Below are positions 1 through 6,170 of a DNA stretch of 7,075 nt, piece after piece (position 1 is the first letter of the stretch; every line of letters begins with the position of its first letter). This DNA is from Bacillota bacterium (GTDB taxonomy: Bacteria; Bacillota; Clostridia; Lachnospirales; CAG-274). Position numbers and translations under genes: made by a program. The DNA is taken from positions 1-7,075 of the forward strand of contig JAGAHK010000436.1 of assembly GCA_017627115.1 (NCBI GenBank), given 5' to 3'. The notes under the pieces were generated by a model that was given only the letters and a program-made list of their open reading frames with translations, had not been told where the DNA came from and did not search any database.

Positions 1-1
1 A

Positions 2-19
2 AAGTTATGTTAATAACTT
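2..19. repeat. 18-base palindrome upstream of the pectate lyase gene
   Basis: AAGTTAT at 2-8 and ATAACTT at 13-19 are exact reverse complements around the 4-base centre GTTA. The element is AT-rich and has no T-tract after it, so it does not look like a terminator. It lies about 80 bases upstream of the likely -10 box of the pectate lyase gene and abuts a TTGTCA hexamer (18-23). It could be an operator for a dimeric regulator, but in AT-rich DNA a chance palindrome is possible. Confidence 0.35.
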
Positions 20-97
20 GTCAATTCAACAAAATTACTTAATAAGCCTCTTTTAAATCGTGCAAAACTTCTATTTATTTTTGTTACAGTTTTTTTA

Positions 98-103
98 TAT
101 AAT
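98..103 (+). promoter_or_regulatory. Probable -10 box of the pectate lyase promoter
   Basis: An exact TATAAT lies 72 bases before the start codon of the pectate lyase, giving a 5' leader of roughly 65 bases. At the expected 16-18 base spacing upstream (about 74-81) the sequence is only T-rich and matches TTGACA poorly. TTGTTA at 81-86 is too close (11-base spacer). A consensus -10 with a poor -35 would fit a promoter that needs an activator, which is common for polysaccharide-degradation genes, but that is inference. TTGTCA at 18-23 is a better -35 match but has no good -10 partner. Confidence 0.45.
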
Positions 104-160
104 AGCCGCATTAGGTTTAATGACCTGAGGAGAAACAAAAAAGAGAAGAGAAAATATTTT

Positions 161-167
161 AAGGAGG
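161..167 (+). promoter_or_regulatory. Strong Shine-Dalgarno site for the pectate lyase
   Basis: AAGGAGG is followed by 8 bases and then ATG at 176. This near-perfect site fixes the start of the gene and agrees with the signal peptide beginning directly at that Met. Confidence 0.9.
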
Positions 168-175
168 CTTTCTTA

Positions 176-2827
176 ATGAAATCCAAAGCAAAGAAAATTA
201 TCGGCGGACTTCTTGCGGCAACAATGATGTTTTCCGCAATACCCGCACCTGCGGCTTTACAGTCGTTCAGTGTTACGGCAGAGGCAGCAAGCGGTGTTTC
301 CGTTACAGAGGCAAACGGCTGGTTTGAGTCGGCATATGTAAAGTGGGCACCAGTGAGCGGCGCAGCGCTTTACAAAGTATATGTGAAGAAATCTTCGGGT
401 TCCTACACACAGCTTGACGATCCGTTGATAAGAAATTACGGCAGATATTGGAGAGCAGATGCAGTCGGTCTTGCAGCCGGCAGCTATACAATGAAGATCG
501 AGGCTTACAGCTCAAACGGCAGTCTTATAGGCAGTGCGGAGCAGGGCGGTCTTTCTGTTTCAAACTACGACCGTTCGGGTTCGGCGTTCTCGTCAAAATC
601 CACATACGGCACGGGTTCGGGCGCATATAACGATGACGGTACTTTAAAGAGCGGTGCGCAGGTCATCTACATCACACCCGAGACTGCAAAGACGGTCACG
701 GCAGACGTTATCAGCGATGCAAAGGGCAAAGTTACAACTTACACGGGTTTCCAGGCTATCGTTAACGGTCTTCAGAAAGGCTATGACACACGCGGTTTCG
801 ACTTCCGTATCGTTGGTCTTATTGATGCAAAAGATATGGACTCCTTCGGTTCTTCCGCAGAAGGCCTCCAGCTTAAAGGCAAATCGGCTTACAGCCAAAT
901 GAATGTTACTATCGAGGGTATCGGCGAAGATGCGGCTATAAGAGGCTTTGGTATCCTTATAAGAAACGCAGCCTGCGTTGAGATAAGAAACTTCGGTATA
1001 ATGCTTTGCATGGACGATGCTTTATCACTTGATACAAGCAACTGCAATGTATGGGTACACAATATGGATTGCTACTACGGCAATACAGGCGGTGACGCAG
1101 ACCAGGCAAAGGGCGACGGTACAATGGACGTTAAGAGCGGTTCAACCTTCGTTACTTTCTCCTATAACCACTTCTGGGATAACGGTAAGTCTTCTCTCTG
1201 CGGTATGAAGAGCGAAAAGACAGACTACTTTATCACATATCACCACAACTGGTTCGACCATTCCGATTCAAGACATCCTCGAATCAGAACAATGTCCGTA
1301 CACGTTTACAACAACTATTTCGACAGCTGTGCAAAGTACGGTGTCGGTATGACAATGGGCGGTTCGGCATTTGTTGAGCAGAACTACTTCCTTGACACAA
1401 CAAAGCCTATGATGATCTCGGGTCAGGGTACAGACGCAAGCGGCGCAGGTACGTTCTCGGGCGAAGCAGGCGGCGTTATCAAGGCATACAACAATAAATC
1501 TGATTTCAGCAAGGTAAGCTCAAGCAAGCTTTCCTATAAGACACAGGCAAACAGCGCAACCGATTTTGATGCAATTGAAGTTACTTCAAGAAATGCAAAA
1601 GTAGATTCAAGCTACAAGGCTAAATCGGGCGGTTCAACATACAACAACTTCGATACAAGCTGGGATCTCGGTGTTAAGACTATCGACAGCGTATCAAATG
1701 TTCCTTCTGTTGTTAAGGCAAATGCAGGCCGTATGAACGGCGGCGACTTCCCCGCAAACAGAAATCAGTTCTCCGTTATCAACGATGCTGCAAGCTACGG
1801 TGTTGACTCAAGCTTCAAGAGCGCTATGGATTCTTACTCAAGCCCCGTTGTTTCTATCGGCGGCAGCGTAAACGGCGCACAGGTGGTAGTTACAACAACA
1901 AAGGCAGCTACAACAGAAAAAACAACGGAAGCTACAACAACTACAGCAAAGGCAACTACAGTTAAGGCAACTACGACTACAAAGGCAACTACGACCACAA
2001 AGGCTGCAACTACCACAACAAAGGCGCCTGTAACAGAAAAGCAGACAGAAACAACAACAAAGGCAGTCAGCTCTTCGGGTGCAGTGGCAATGGGCAGCTA
2101 CAACCTTAACTCTTCAACCGTATCAAGCAAGACAGGTACTTACGCAAATATGACATTCAATGTAAGAAGCGTTGATACATCCTGCGTTAAGTTAAGAAGC
2201 AACAACACTATCACATTCAAGGTTGCACAGGCTTGCAAACTTACAGCGGAAGTTTCGGGCAAGGGCATAGTAGTAGGCGGCACAACAACAGGTACGGGTA
2301 CTGTAAGCGTTGACCTTAAAGCAGGTACATATACAATAACAGGTTCTGCTTCGGGCAGCAACTCTTCAATATCAAAGCTTACATTTGCAGCATCATCTTC
2401 CGAAAAGACAACGGAAGCTACAACAACTACTGCAAAGACAACTACAAAAGCAACTACAACAAAAACGACCACCACAAAGGCAACTACGACCGAAAAGCAG
2501 ACAGAAACAACAAAGGCAGCTTCTTCGGGCAGCGGTTCAATAAGCTTCGGTTCAAACAGCATCACAGTAACACGCGGTCAGAGCGCAAGCTTTGATGTAA
2601 ATGCAAGCGGTGCTTACTATATCGAACATTCGGGCGCAAGCTGGTGGTTCGAGTCTGACTTCCTCAATGTATGGGGTTCAAATGCAGACAAGAAACTCAC
2701 AGACAGCTCGCAGTCATTTAGTATCAGCCAGTGGTGCGGTCTTTCAAGCGGCTACACATTCACACTTACGGCTCATCTGGCTGACAACCCGAGCAAGACA
2801 GCTGAATTAAAGGTTACTGTAAAGTAA
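176..2827 (+). CDS. Secreted multidomain pectate lyase (polysaccharide lyase family 1)
   Basis: This 883-residue exported enzyme should cleave de-esterified pectin (polygalacturonate) by Ca2+-dependent beta-elimination outside the cell. Residues 1-37 are a signal peptide: basic MKSKAKK, a hydrophobic core, and likely cleavage after AEA (35-37). Residues about 40-128 look like an Fn3-type domain (VKWAPVSGAALYKVYV). Residues about 130-560 hold the PL1 parallel beta-helix: DDALSLD (280-286), VWVHN (292-296, where many PL1 enzymes have WIDH), KGDGTMDVKSGS (312-323), YHHNWF (355-360) and RHPRIR (366-371). R366 is the expected catalytic Arg and D281, D314 and D318 are candidate Ca2+ ligands. Two Thr/Lys-rich linkers (573-630 and 743-782) tether a beta-rich domain (634-741) and a C-terminal domain (784-883), both probably substrate-binding. 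There is no dockerin, LPXTG motif, SLH repeat or C-terminal membrane segment, so it is probably released. The gene is monocistronic, with its own terminator. PL1 assignment is firm; exact substrate preference is not. Confidence 0.93.
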   Translation: MKSKAKKIIGGLLAATMMFSAIPAPAALQSFSVTAEAASGVSVTEANGWFESAYVKWAPVSGAALYKVYVKKSSGSYTQLDDPLIRNYGRYWRADAVGLAAGSYTMKIEAYSSNGSLIGSAEQGGLSVSNYDRSGSAFSSKSTYGTGSGAYNDDGTLKSGAQVIYITPETAKTVTADVISDAKGKVTTYTGFQAIVNGLQKGYDTRGFDFRIVGLIDAKDMDSFGSSAEGLQLKGKSAYSQMNVTIEGIGEDAAIRGFGILIRNAACVEIRNFGIMLCMDDALSLDTSNCNVWVHNMDCYYGNTGGDADQAKGDGTMDVKSGSTFVTFSYNHFWDNGKSSLCGMKSEKTDYFITYHHNWFDHSDSRHPRIRTMSVHVYNNYFDSCAKYGVGMTMGGSAFVEQNYFLDTTKPMMISGQGTDASGAGTFSGEAGGVIKAYNNKSDFSKVSSSKLSYKTQANSATDFDAIEVTSRNAKVDSSYKAKSGGSTYNNFDTSWDLGVKTIDSVSNVPSVVKANAGRMNGGDFPANRNQFSVINDAASYGVDSSFKSAMDSYSSPVVSIGGSVNGAQVVVTTTKAATTEKTTEATTTTAKATTVKATTTTKATTTTKAATTTTKAPVTEKQTETTTKAVSSSGAVAMGSYNLNSSTVSSKTGTYANMTFNVRSVDTSCVKLRSNNTITFKVAQACKLTAEVSGKGIVVGGTTTGTGTVSVDLKAGTYTITGSASGSNSSISKLTFAASSSEKTTEATTTTAKTTTKATTTKTTTTKATTTEKQTETTKAASSGSGSISFGSNSITVTRGQSASFDVNASGAYYIEHSGASWWFESDFLNVWGSNADKKLTDSSQSFSISQWCGLSSGYTFTLTAHLADNPSKTAELKVTVK
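1892..2065 (+). repeat. Thr/Lys-rich linker 1 of the pectate lyase (low-complexity repeat)
   Basis: This encodes residues 573-630, built from short units such as KATTTT and AATT. It separates the catalytic domain from the middle beta domain and is probably a flexible, possibly O-glycosylated spacer. The Thr codons vary among ACA, ACT, ACG and ACC. The motif EKTTEATTTTAK occurs near its start and EKQTETTTKA at its end, a layout repeated in linker 2. Confidence 0.9.
2402..2521 (+). repeat. Thr/Lys-rich linker 2 of the pectate lyase, partial copy of linker 1
   Basis: This encodes residues 743-782. It begins with EKTTEATTTTAK and ends with EKQTETTKA, the same bounding motifs as linker 1, with a shorter centre. 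Bases 2402-2446 match 1916-1960 at 42 of 45 positions. The first 21 bases of 2492-2518 match those of 2036-2065 exactly, after which one ACA codon is missing. The copies probably arose by duplication followed by in-frame slippage. Confidence 0.9.
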
Positions 2828-2860
2828 TTTAATAATTCAATAGTGATTTAATAGTATTGC

Positions 2861-2903
2861 TTAATTAAAACAAGCCCCGACGATAGAAAAACCGTCGGGG
2901 CTT
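2861..2903 (-). terminator. Same hairpin read as terminator of the convergent operon
   Basis: Read on the minus strand, the hairpin begins 31 bases after the trmN6 stop codon. It is followed by GTTTTAATTAA, a shorter and less pure T-run than on the plus strand. No other terminator lies between the two converging genes, so the hairpin probably stops both transcripts, less efficiently in this direction. Confidence 0.6.
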
Positions 2904-2918
2904 TGATTTTTATTTTTT
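2872..2918 (+). terminator. Rho-independent terminator of the pectate lyase gene
   Basis: An 11-base-pair GC-rich stem (2872-2882 AAGCCCCGACG with 2893-2903 CGTCGGGGCTT) encloses a 10-base loop. A T-rich tract at 2907-2918 follows (TTTTTATTTTTT). It starts 45 bases after the stop codon at 2825-2827. Confidence 0.93.
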
Positions 2919-2933
2919 AATGATTTTATTTTT

Positions 2934-3683
2934 TTATTCTTCGTTTTCCTCTCTTGTGTTGTAGAGAATATCGTGGAACTCCTTGCTGCAAACACCTCTT
3001 GCGGCATAGAGTATCAGCGGCGCCATAACTTCAAGGTGCGGTTTGCCGTTTTTGATGAATTCTATCAGCATCATAGACGGCGCCTGATCGTGCATGGCGT
3101 GTACAAAACGCAGAAGTTTCGGTTCAAGTGAGTATTTTCTGCTCAATTCAAATATATCTACAATGCGGTTTACCCTGTGTACCATATAAAACCTGCCGCC
3201 GTATTTCAGCATATCCGAGGCACTGTGCATAATATCGTCAAGTGTGCACATTATCTCGTGCCTTGCAATTGCTTTTTCTTTTGAAAGGTTCGCCGCGCCG
3301 CTGTCGTTTTGTATATAGGGCGGATTGCAGGTGACAACATCAAAAAGATGCAGGTTGTAGAGTTTGTCAAGCTCGCGCAGGTCGCCGTGCTCAATAAATA
3401 TCTTGTCCTGGAGCTTGTTGTAGCGTACACTGCGCATAGCCATATCCACGTTGTATTCCTGTATCTCTATGCCTACAAACTGTGAACACTGCGTTTTTGC
3501 CTCCATAAGTATCGGCACAATGCCGTTGCCGCAGCACATATCAAGCACCGTTTCGTCGGGCTTTGCACGCGCAAAATCCGATAAAAGCACTGCATCCAGC
3601 CCAAAACAGAACATTTTGGGGTTTTGTATAAGTTTATAACCGTCTCTGTGTAAATCGTCTAATCTTTCTCCGTCTTTAAGCAT
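2934..3683 (-). CDS. trmN6: TrmN6-like tRNA1(Val) A37 N6-methyltransferase (YabB/YfiC family)
   Basis: This is a class I SAM-dependent methyltransferase, about 249 residues. By family it methylates N6 of adenosine 37 next to the anticodon of tRNA1(Val), in the cytoplasm. With the start used here, the N-terminal signature ERLDDLHRDGYKLIQNP is at about 6-22. SAM motif I (VLDMCCGNG) is at 46-54 and the N6-adenine motif NPPY at 120-123. The tail keeps the family's APLILY segment. The frame can be extended two codons to a TTG at 3689, which would overlap the ricT stop. I prefer the ATG at 3683: it gives the usual MLK...ERLDDL start, follows the ricT stop by 2 bases, and has GGA at 3695-3693 upstream. 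Translation is probably coupled to ricT. It is the last gene of the operon. Family assignment is strong, but the exact tRNA target is inferred from homologues. Confidence 0.88.
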   Translation of the reverse strand: MLKDGERLDDLHRDGYKLIQNPKMFCFGLDAVLLSDFARAKPDETVLDMCCGNGIVPILMEAKTQCSQFVGIEIQEYNVDMAMRSVRYNKLQDKIFIEHGDLRELDKLYNLHLFDVVTCNPPYIQNDSGAANLSKEKAIARHEIMCTLDDIMHSASDMLKYGGRFYMVHRVNRIVDIFELSRKYSLEPKLLRFVHAMHDQAPSMMLIEFIKNGKPHLEVMAPLILYAARGVCSKEFHDILYNTREENEE

Positions 3684-3685
3684 AA

Positions 3686-4555
3686 TCAATCATCCATCAA
3701 TTTCTTCAGATCTTCTTTTGAAATACGTTCTTCTTTTGTGTGTCTTGTTTTAAGCACCTTTATCTCCGAGGGGTCAAGGAACATAACTTCCTTTTCGTTG
3801 TTGCCCGTGTCTATTGCAGCCTTTATAAGACGGCGCAGCACGTTCACGGCAAGCACCTCGCCCTTGCCGTAGTCGGTGGAGATAAGGTCGCCCTCGTGCG
3901 GCAGGTTCTTGATAAGGTATTCGTAGGTATCCTGCTCGTATTTAAGGCAGCACATAAGTCTGCCGCAGATACCGCTTATCTTTGTCGGGTTGAGCGAAAG
4001 TCCCTGATCCTTTGCCATTTTGATGCTTACGGGGTGAAAATCGCCCAAAAAGGTCGCACAGCAAAGAGTTCTGCCGCATACACCTATGCCGTTGAGCATT
4101 TTTGCTTCATCCCTTACACCTATCTGCCTTAACTCTATTCGTGTTTTGAATATCGCCGCAAGGTCTTTTACCAGATCACGGAAGTCTATTCTGCCGTCTG
4201 CGGTAAAGAAAAATATTATCTTGTTCATATCAAAGGTCATTTCAACATCTGTCACTTTCATGCCGAGGTTGTGACTGTCGGCACATTTCTGACAGGTCTC
4301 TTTTGCCTTTTTCGCCTTTTCGATATTAGCCTCCACTATTTCCTTGTCCCTTTCGGTGGCGGGGCGTATTATTTTTTTGACGGGCGAAACTATCTCGCTG
4401 TCGCTGACCTCACGGTTCACAAGGGCAACGGTGCCGTATTCCACACCCCTTACGGTCTCGACTATAACGCCGTCGCCGAATTGAAATTCACTGCCGTTCG
4501 GGTCAAAATAGTATATTTTGCCGGCTTTTTTAAATCTTACACCAATTACGATCAT
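3686..4555 (-). CDS. ricT: PSP1-domain protein RicT (YaaT), RNase Y-associated regulator
   Basis: This 289-residue protein is close in size to Bacillus YaaT (about 275). It starts with the family signature GVRFKKAGKIYYFDP (5-19). The PSP1 core includes the Cys pair ETCQKC (C88, C91) and two Cys clusters, GVCGRTLCC (C160, C165, C166) and GICGRLMCC (C197, C202, C203). In B. subtilis RicT forms the RicA-RicF-RicT (Y) complex, which binds iron-sulphur clusters through Cys residues. That complex helps RNase Y mature polycistronic mRNAs and affects competence, biofilm and sporulation. All the expected Cys residues appear present, so cluster binding is plausible. RicA and RicF are not in this window. 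The C-terminal ~20 residues are charged (KEERISKEDLKKLMDD). The gene lies 4 bases after holB, and an AAAGGAG site supports this start. Confidence 0.93.
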   Translation of the reverse strand: MIVIGVRFKKAGKIYYFDPNGSEFQFGDGVIVETVRGVEYGTVALVNREVSDSEIVSPVKKIIRPATERDKEIVEANIEKAKKAKETCQKCADSHNLGMKVTDVEMTFDMNKIIFFFTADGRIDFRDLVKDLAAIFKTRIELRQIGVRDEAKMLNGIGVCGRTLCCATFLGDFHPVSIKMAKDQGLSLNPTKISGICGRLMCCLKYEQDTYEYLIKNLPHEGDLISTDYGKGEVLAVNVLRRLIKAAIDTGNNEKEVMFLDPSEIKVLKTRHTKEERISKEDLKKLMDD

Positions 4556-4559
4556 CTGG

Positions 4560-5540
4560 TTATTTCTCCTTTATACTGTAAAACAATTCCTCCGCGGTAA
4601 ACTGAAAATTGCCGTTTGCCGCACGCCTGCGCCTTGCATATTCAATGGCATCACAGGCTTTTGTGAGCCTGCGCTGCGAAAAATCGGCGCAGATCTTTTG
4701 TATTTCGCTTAAATGTGCGCTGTGTATCAGCCTGTCGGGGTCGCTTGTCACCTTGTACACAAGTGCATCCCTGAATATATAATACATCAATTGCAGCAAT
4801 GTGTCAAATTGGTCTTTTTTGTCTTTCAAAGCATCCGTTTCCTTATACATATCTATAAGGTCAAGGCTCTTCATGCGCACGCATAGGTCAAGCGCAAATC
4901 TTGACAGGTTTTCAAACTCCTCCGAGCCGTGCAGTTCAAGCGCCCTGCCCACAACACCGTTAGAGTAATGCGCCGCGGTATCCGCCTCGTAAGGCGTAAA
5001 GCCCTTTTTTATAAGCAGAGCGCATAACTGCGGCTGTGACAGGGGGCGCAGCTTGAAAAGCACACAGCGCGAAAGTATGGTCACAAGAAATCTGTTGAAA
5101 TTAGTGCTCAGAAGCAGAAATTTAACAAATTCGGGCGGCTCTTCAAGTGTTTTTAAAAAGGCATTCTGCGCCTGTACATTCATCATATCCGCATCTTTTA
5201 TTATAAATATCTTGAAGCGGTTGGTGTACGGCCGTGTCATTATCTGCGAATTTATCTTCAAACGCACATCATCGACTTTTATGCCCTTTTCGTTTTCGAT
5301 ATAAAAAATATCGGGGTTGTTGCCGTCGTCAAAGGTGCGGCAGGATGTACATTCGCCGCAGGCTTCCTCGCCGCCTTTTTCGCAGTTCAGTGTTTTTGCG
5401 AATGCCTTTGCAAGACTTGTTTTGCCAATGCCCTTTTCGCCGTCGAATATATAGGCGTGGTTCACGCGCCCGTTTTTTACAGCCGCTTTAAGGCTGTTTA
5501 TTATCAACTCGTTGTTGAGTATGTCGGAGTAGCTGTTCAT
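4560..5540 (-). CDS. holB: DNA polymerase III subunit delta' (clamp loader)
   Basis: This 326-residue AAA+ protein is the delta' subunit of the clamp loader, which opens and places the beta sliding clamp on primed DNA. Visible are the Walker A motif GEKGIGKT (34-41), the zinc-module cysteines C53, C61, C64 and C67, sensor-like NAFLKTLEEPP (126-136) and the SRC motif (157-159) that supplies the arginine finger to the neighbouring subunit. The Walker B site reads IFIIKDAD (111-118), with Lys115 where an acidic residue is usual. This would impair ATP hydrolysis and suits the structural role of delta'. DnaX also has the zinc module and SRC motif but is much longer, and the position between tmk and ricT matches holB in other Firmicutes. 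The start ATG overlaps the tmk stop as ATGA. An AAAAAGGGA stretch precedes it closely. Confidence 0.92.
   Translation of the reverse strand: MNSYSDILNNELIINSLKAAVKNGRVNHAYIFDGEKGIGKTSLAKAFAKTLNCEKGGEEACGECTSCRTFDDGNNPDIFYIENEKGIKVDDVRLKINSQIMTRPYTNRFKIFIIKDADMMNVQAQNAFLKTLEEPPEFVKFLLLSTNFNRFLVTILSRCVLFKLRPLSQPQLCALLIKKGFTPYEADTAAHYSNGVVGRALELHGSEEFENLSRFALDLCVRMKSLDLIDMYKETDALKDKKDQFDTLLQLMYYIFRDALVYKVTSDPDRLIHSAHLSEIQKICADFSQRRLTKACDAIEYARRRRAANGNFQFTAEELFYSIKEK
4566..4572 (-). promoter_or_regulatory. Shine-Dalgarno site for ricT inside the end of holB
   Basis: AAAGGAG on the minus strand ends 10 bases before the ricT ATG at 4555. It lies in the last codons of holB, so the two genes are likely translationally linked. 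Confidence 0.75.
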
Positions 5541-6169
5541 ATCCCTTTTTCCCGAAACAGTTTTTCAATGCAGTCCACTATCTCTTTGTGTATATCTTCA
5601 ATGCTCCTTGCGGCATTTATGACCTTTATGCGGTTTTTGTTTGACCTGCAAAGCTGCATATATCCGCTGTATACAAGCTGGTGGAACTTTTCGCCTTCGC
5701 TTTCCATGCGGTCAAGGTCTTTCTGGTGTTTCTTGCGCTCTATGCCGTCGCCGGGTTTAAGGCGCAGAAAAAACGTAATATCGGGTTCAAGCCCGTTTAC
5801 CGCATATTTATTTATGTCTTTTATGGTCTTTGCACCCAGACCGCGTGCGTAACCCTGATAAACTATGCTTGAATCGAGAAAACGGTCGCTGATGACCACA
5901 CCGCCGTCTTTAAGTACGGGCATTATATCGCAGCTTACGTGCTGCGCCCTTGCCGCCGCATACAACAAAGCTTCGGTAACTGCGGTCATTTCGGTGTTTT
6001 CCTTGTCTATTATCAGCTCGCGTATTTTTTCGCTTATCATATTTCCGCCGGGTTCACGGGTACATAACACGTAAAAACCCCTGCTTTTAAAATATTCCTC
6101 CAAAAGATTTATCTGCGTTGTTTTGCCCGAGCCGTCTGTGCCCTCTATGCTGATGAAAAGTCCGGACAT
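5537..6169 (-). CDS. tmk: Thymidylate kinase
   Basis: This 210-residue enzyme phosphorylates dTMP to dTDP with ATP in the last specific step of dTTP synthesis in the cytoplasm. The P-loop is GTDGSGKT (10-17). The substrate motif TREPGG is at 37-42 and the conserved DRFLDSSIVYQGYARG at 95-110. The LID region, about 137-160, is Lys/Arg-rich (GIERKKHQKDLDRMESEG). Length and motif order match the family, and nothing essential appears missing. It starts 1 base after the recX stop, with GGAGG inside the end of recX, and its stop overlaps the holB start by 4 bases, so its translation is coupled on both sides. Confidence 0.97.
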   Translation of the reverse strand: MSGLFISIEGTDGSGKTTQINLLEEYFKSRGFYVLCTREPGGNMISEKIRELIIDKENTEMTAVTEALLYAAARAQHVSCDIMPVLKDGGVVISDRFLDSSIVYQGYARGLGAKTIKDINKYAVNGLEPDITFFLRLKPGDGIERKKHQKDLDRMESEGEKFHQLVYSGYMQLCRSNKNRIKVINAARSIEDIHKEIVDCIEKLFREKGI

Positions 6170-6170
6170 A

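Noticed and set aside
1834..2016. Minus-strand open frame of 60 codons, nearly all Val, Ala and Phe
   Set aside because: This is the antisense reading of linker 1 (ACN Thr codons), a composition artefact rather than a membrane peptide.
1892..2521. Thr-rich tandem repeats as a CRISPR-like or satellite array
   Set aside because: The repeats are in frame with the pectate lyase, code for a low-complexity linker, and lack unique spacers of constant length.
2140..2565. Open frame of 141 codons on the minus strand inside the pectate lyase gene
   Set aside because: Its Val-rich runs are the antisense of the Thr codons in linker 2. It has no ribosome site or recognisable domain and overlaps a well-supported gene.
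3740..4132. Plus-strand open frame of 130 codons opposite ricT
   Set aside because: It lies wholly within ricT, which has clear family motifs and Cys clusters. No ribosome site or domain supports the opposite frame.
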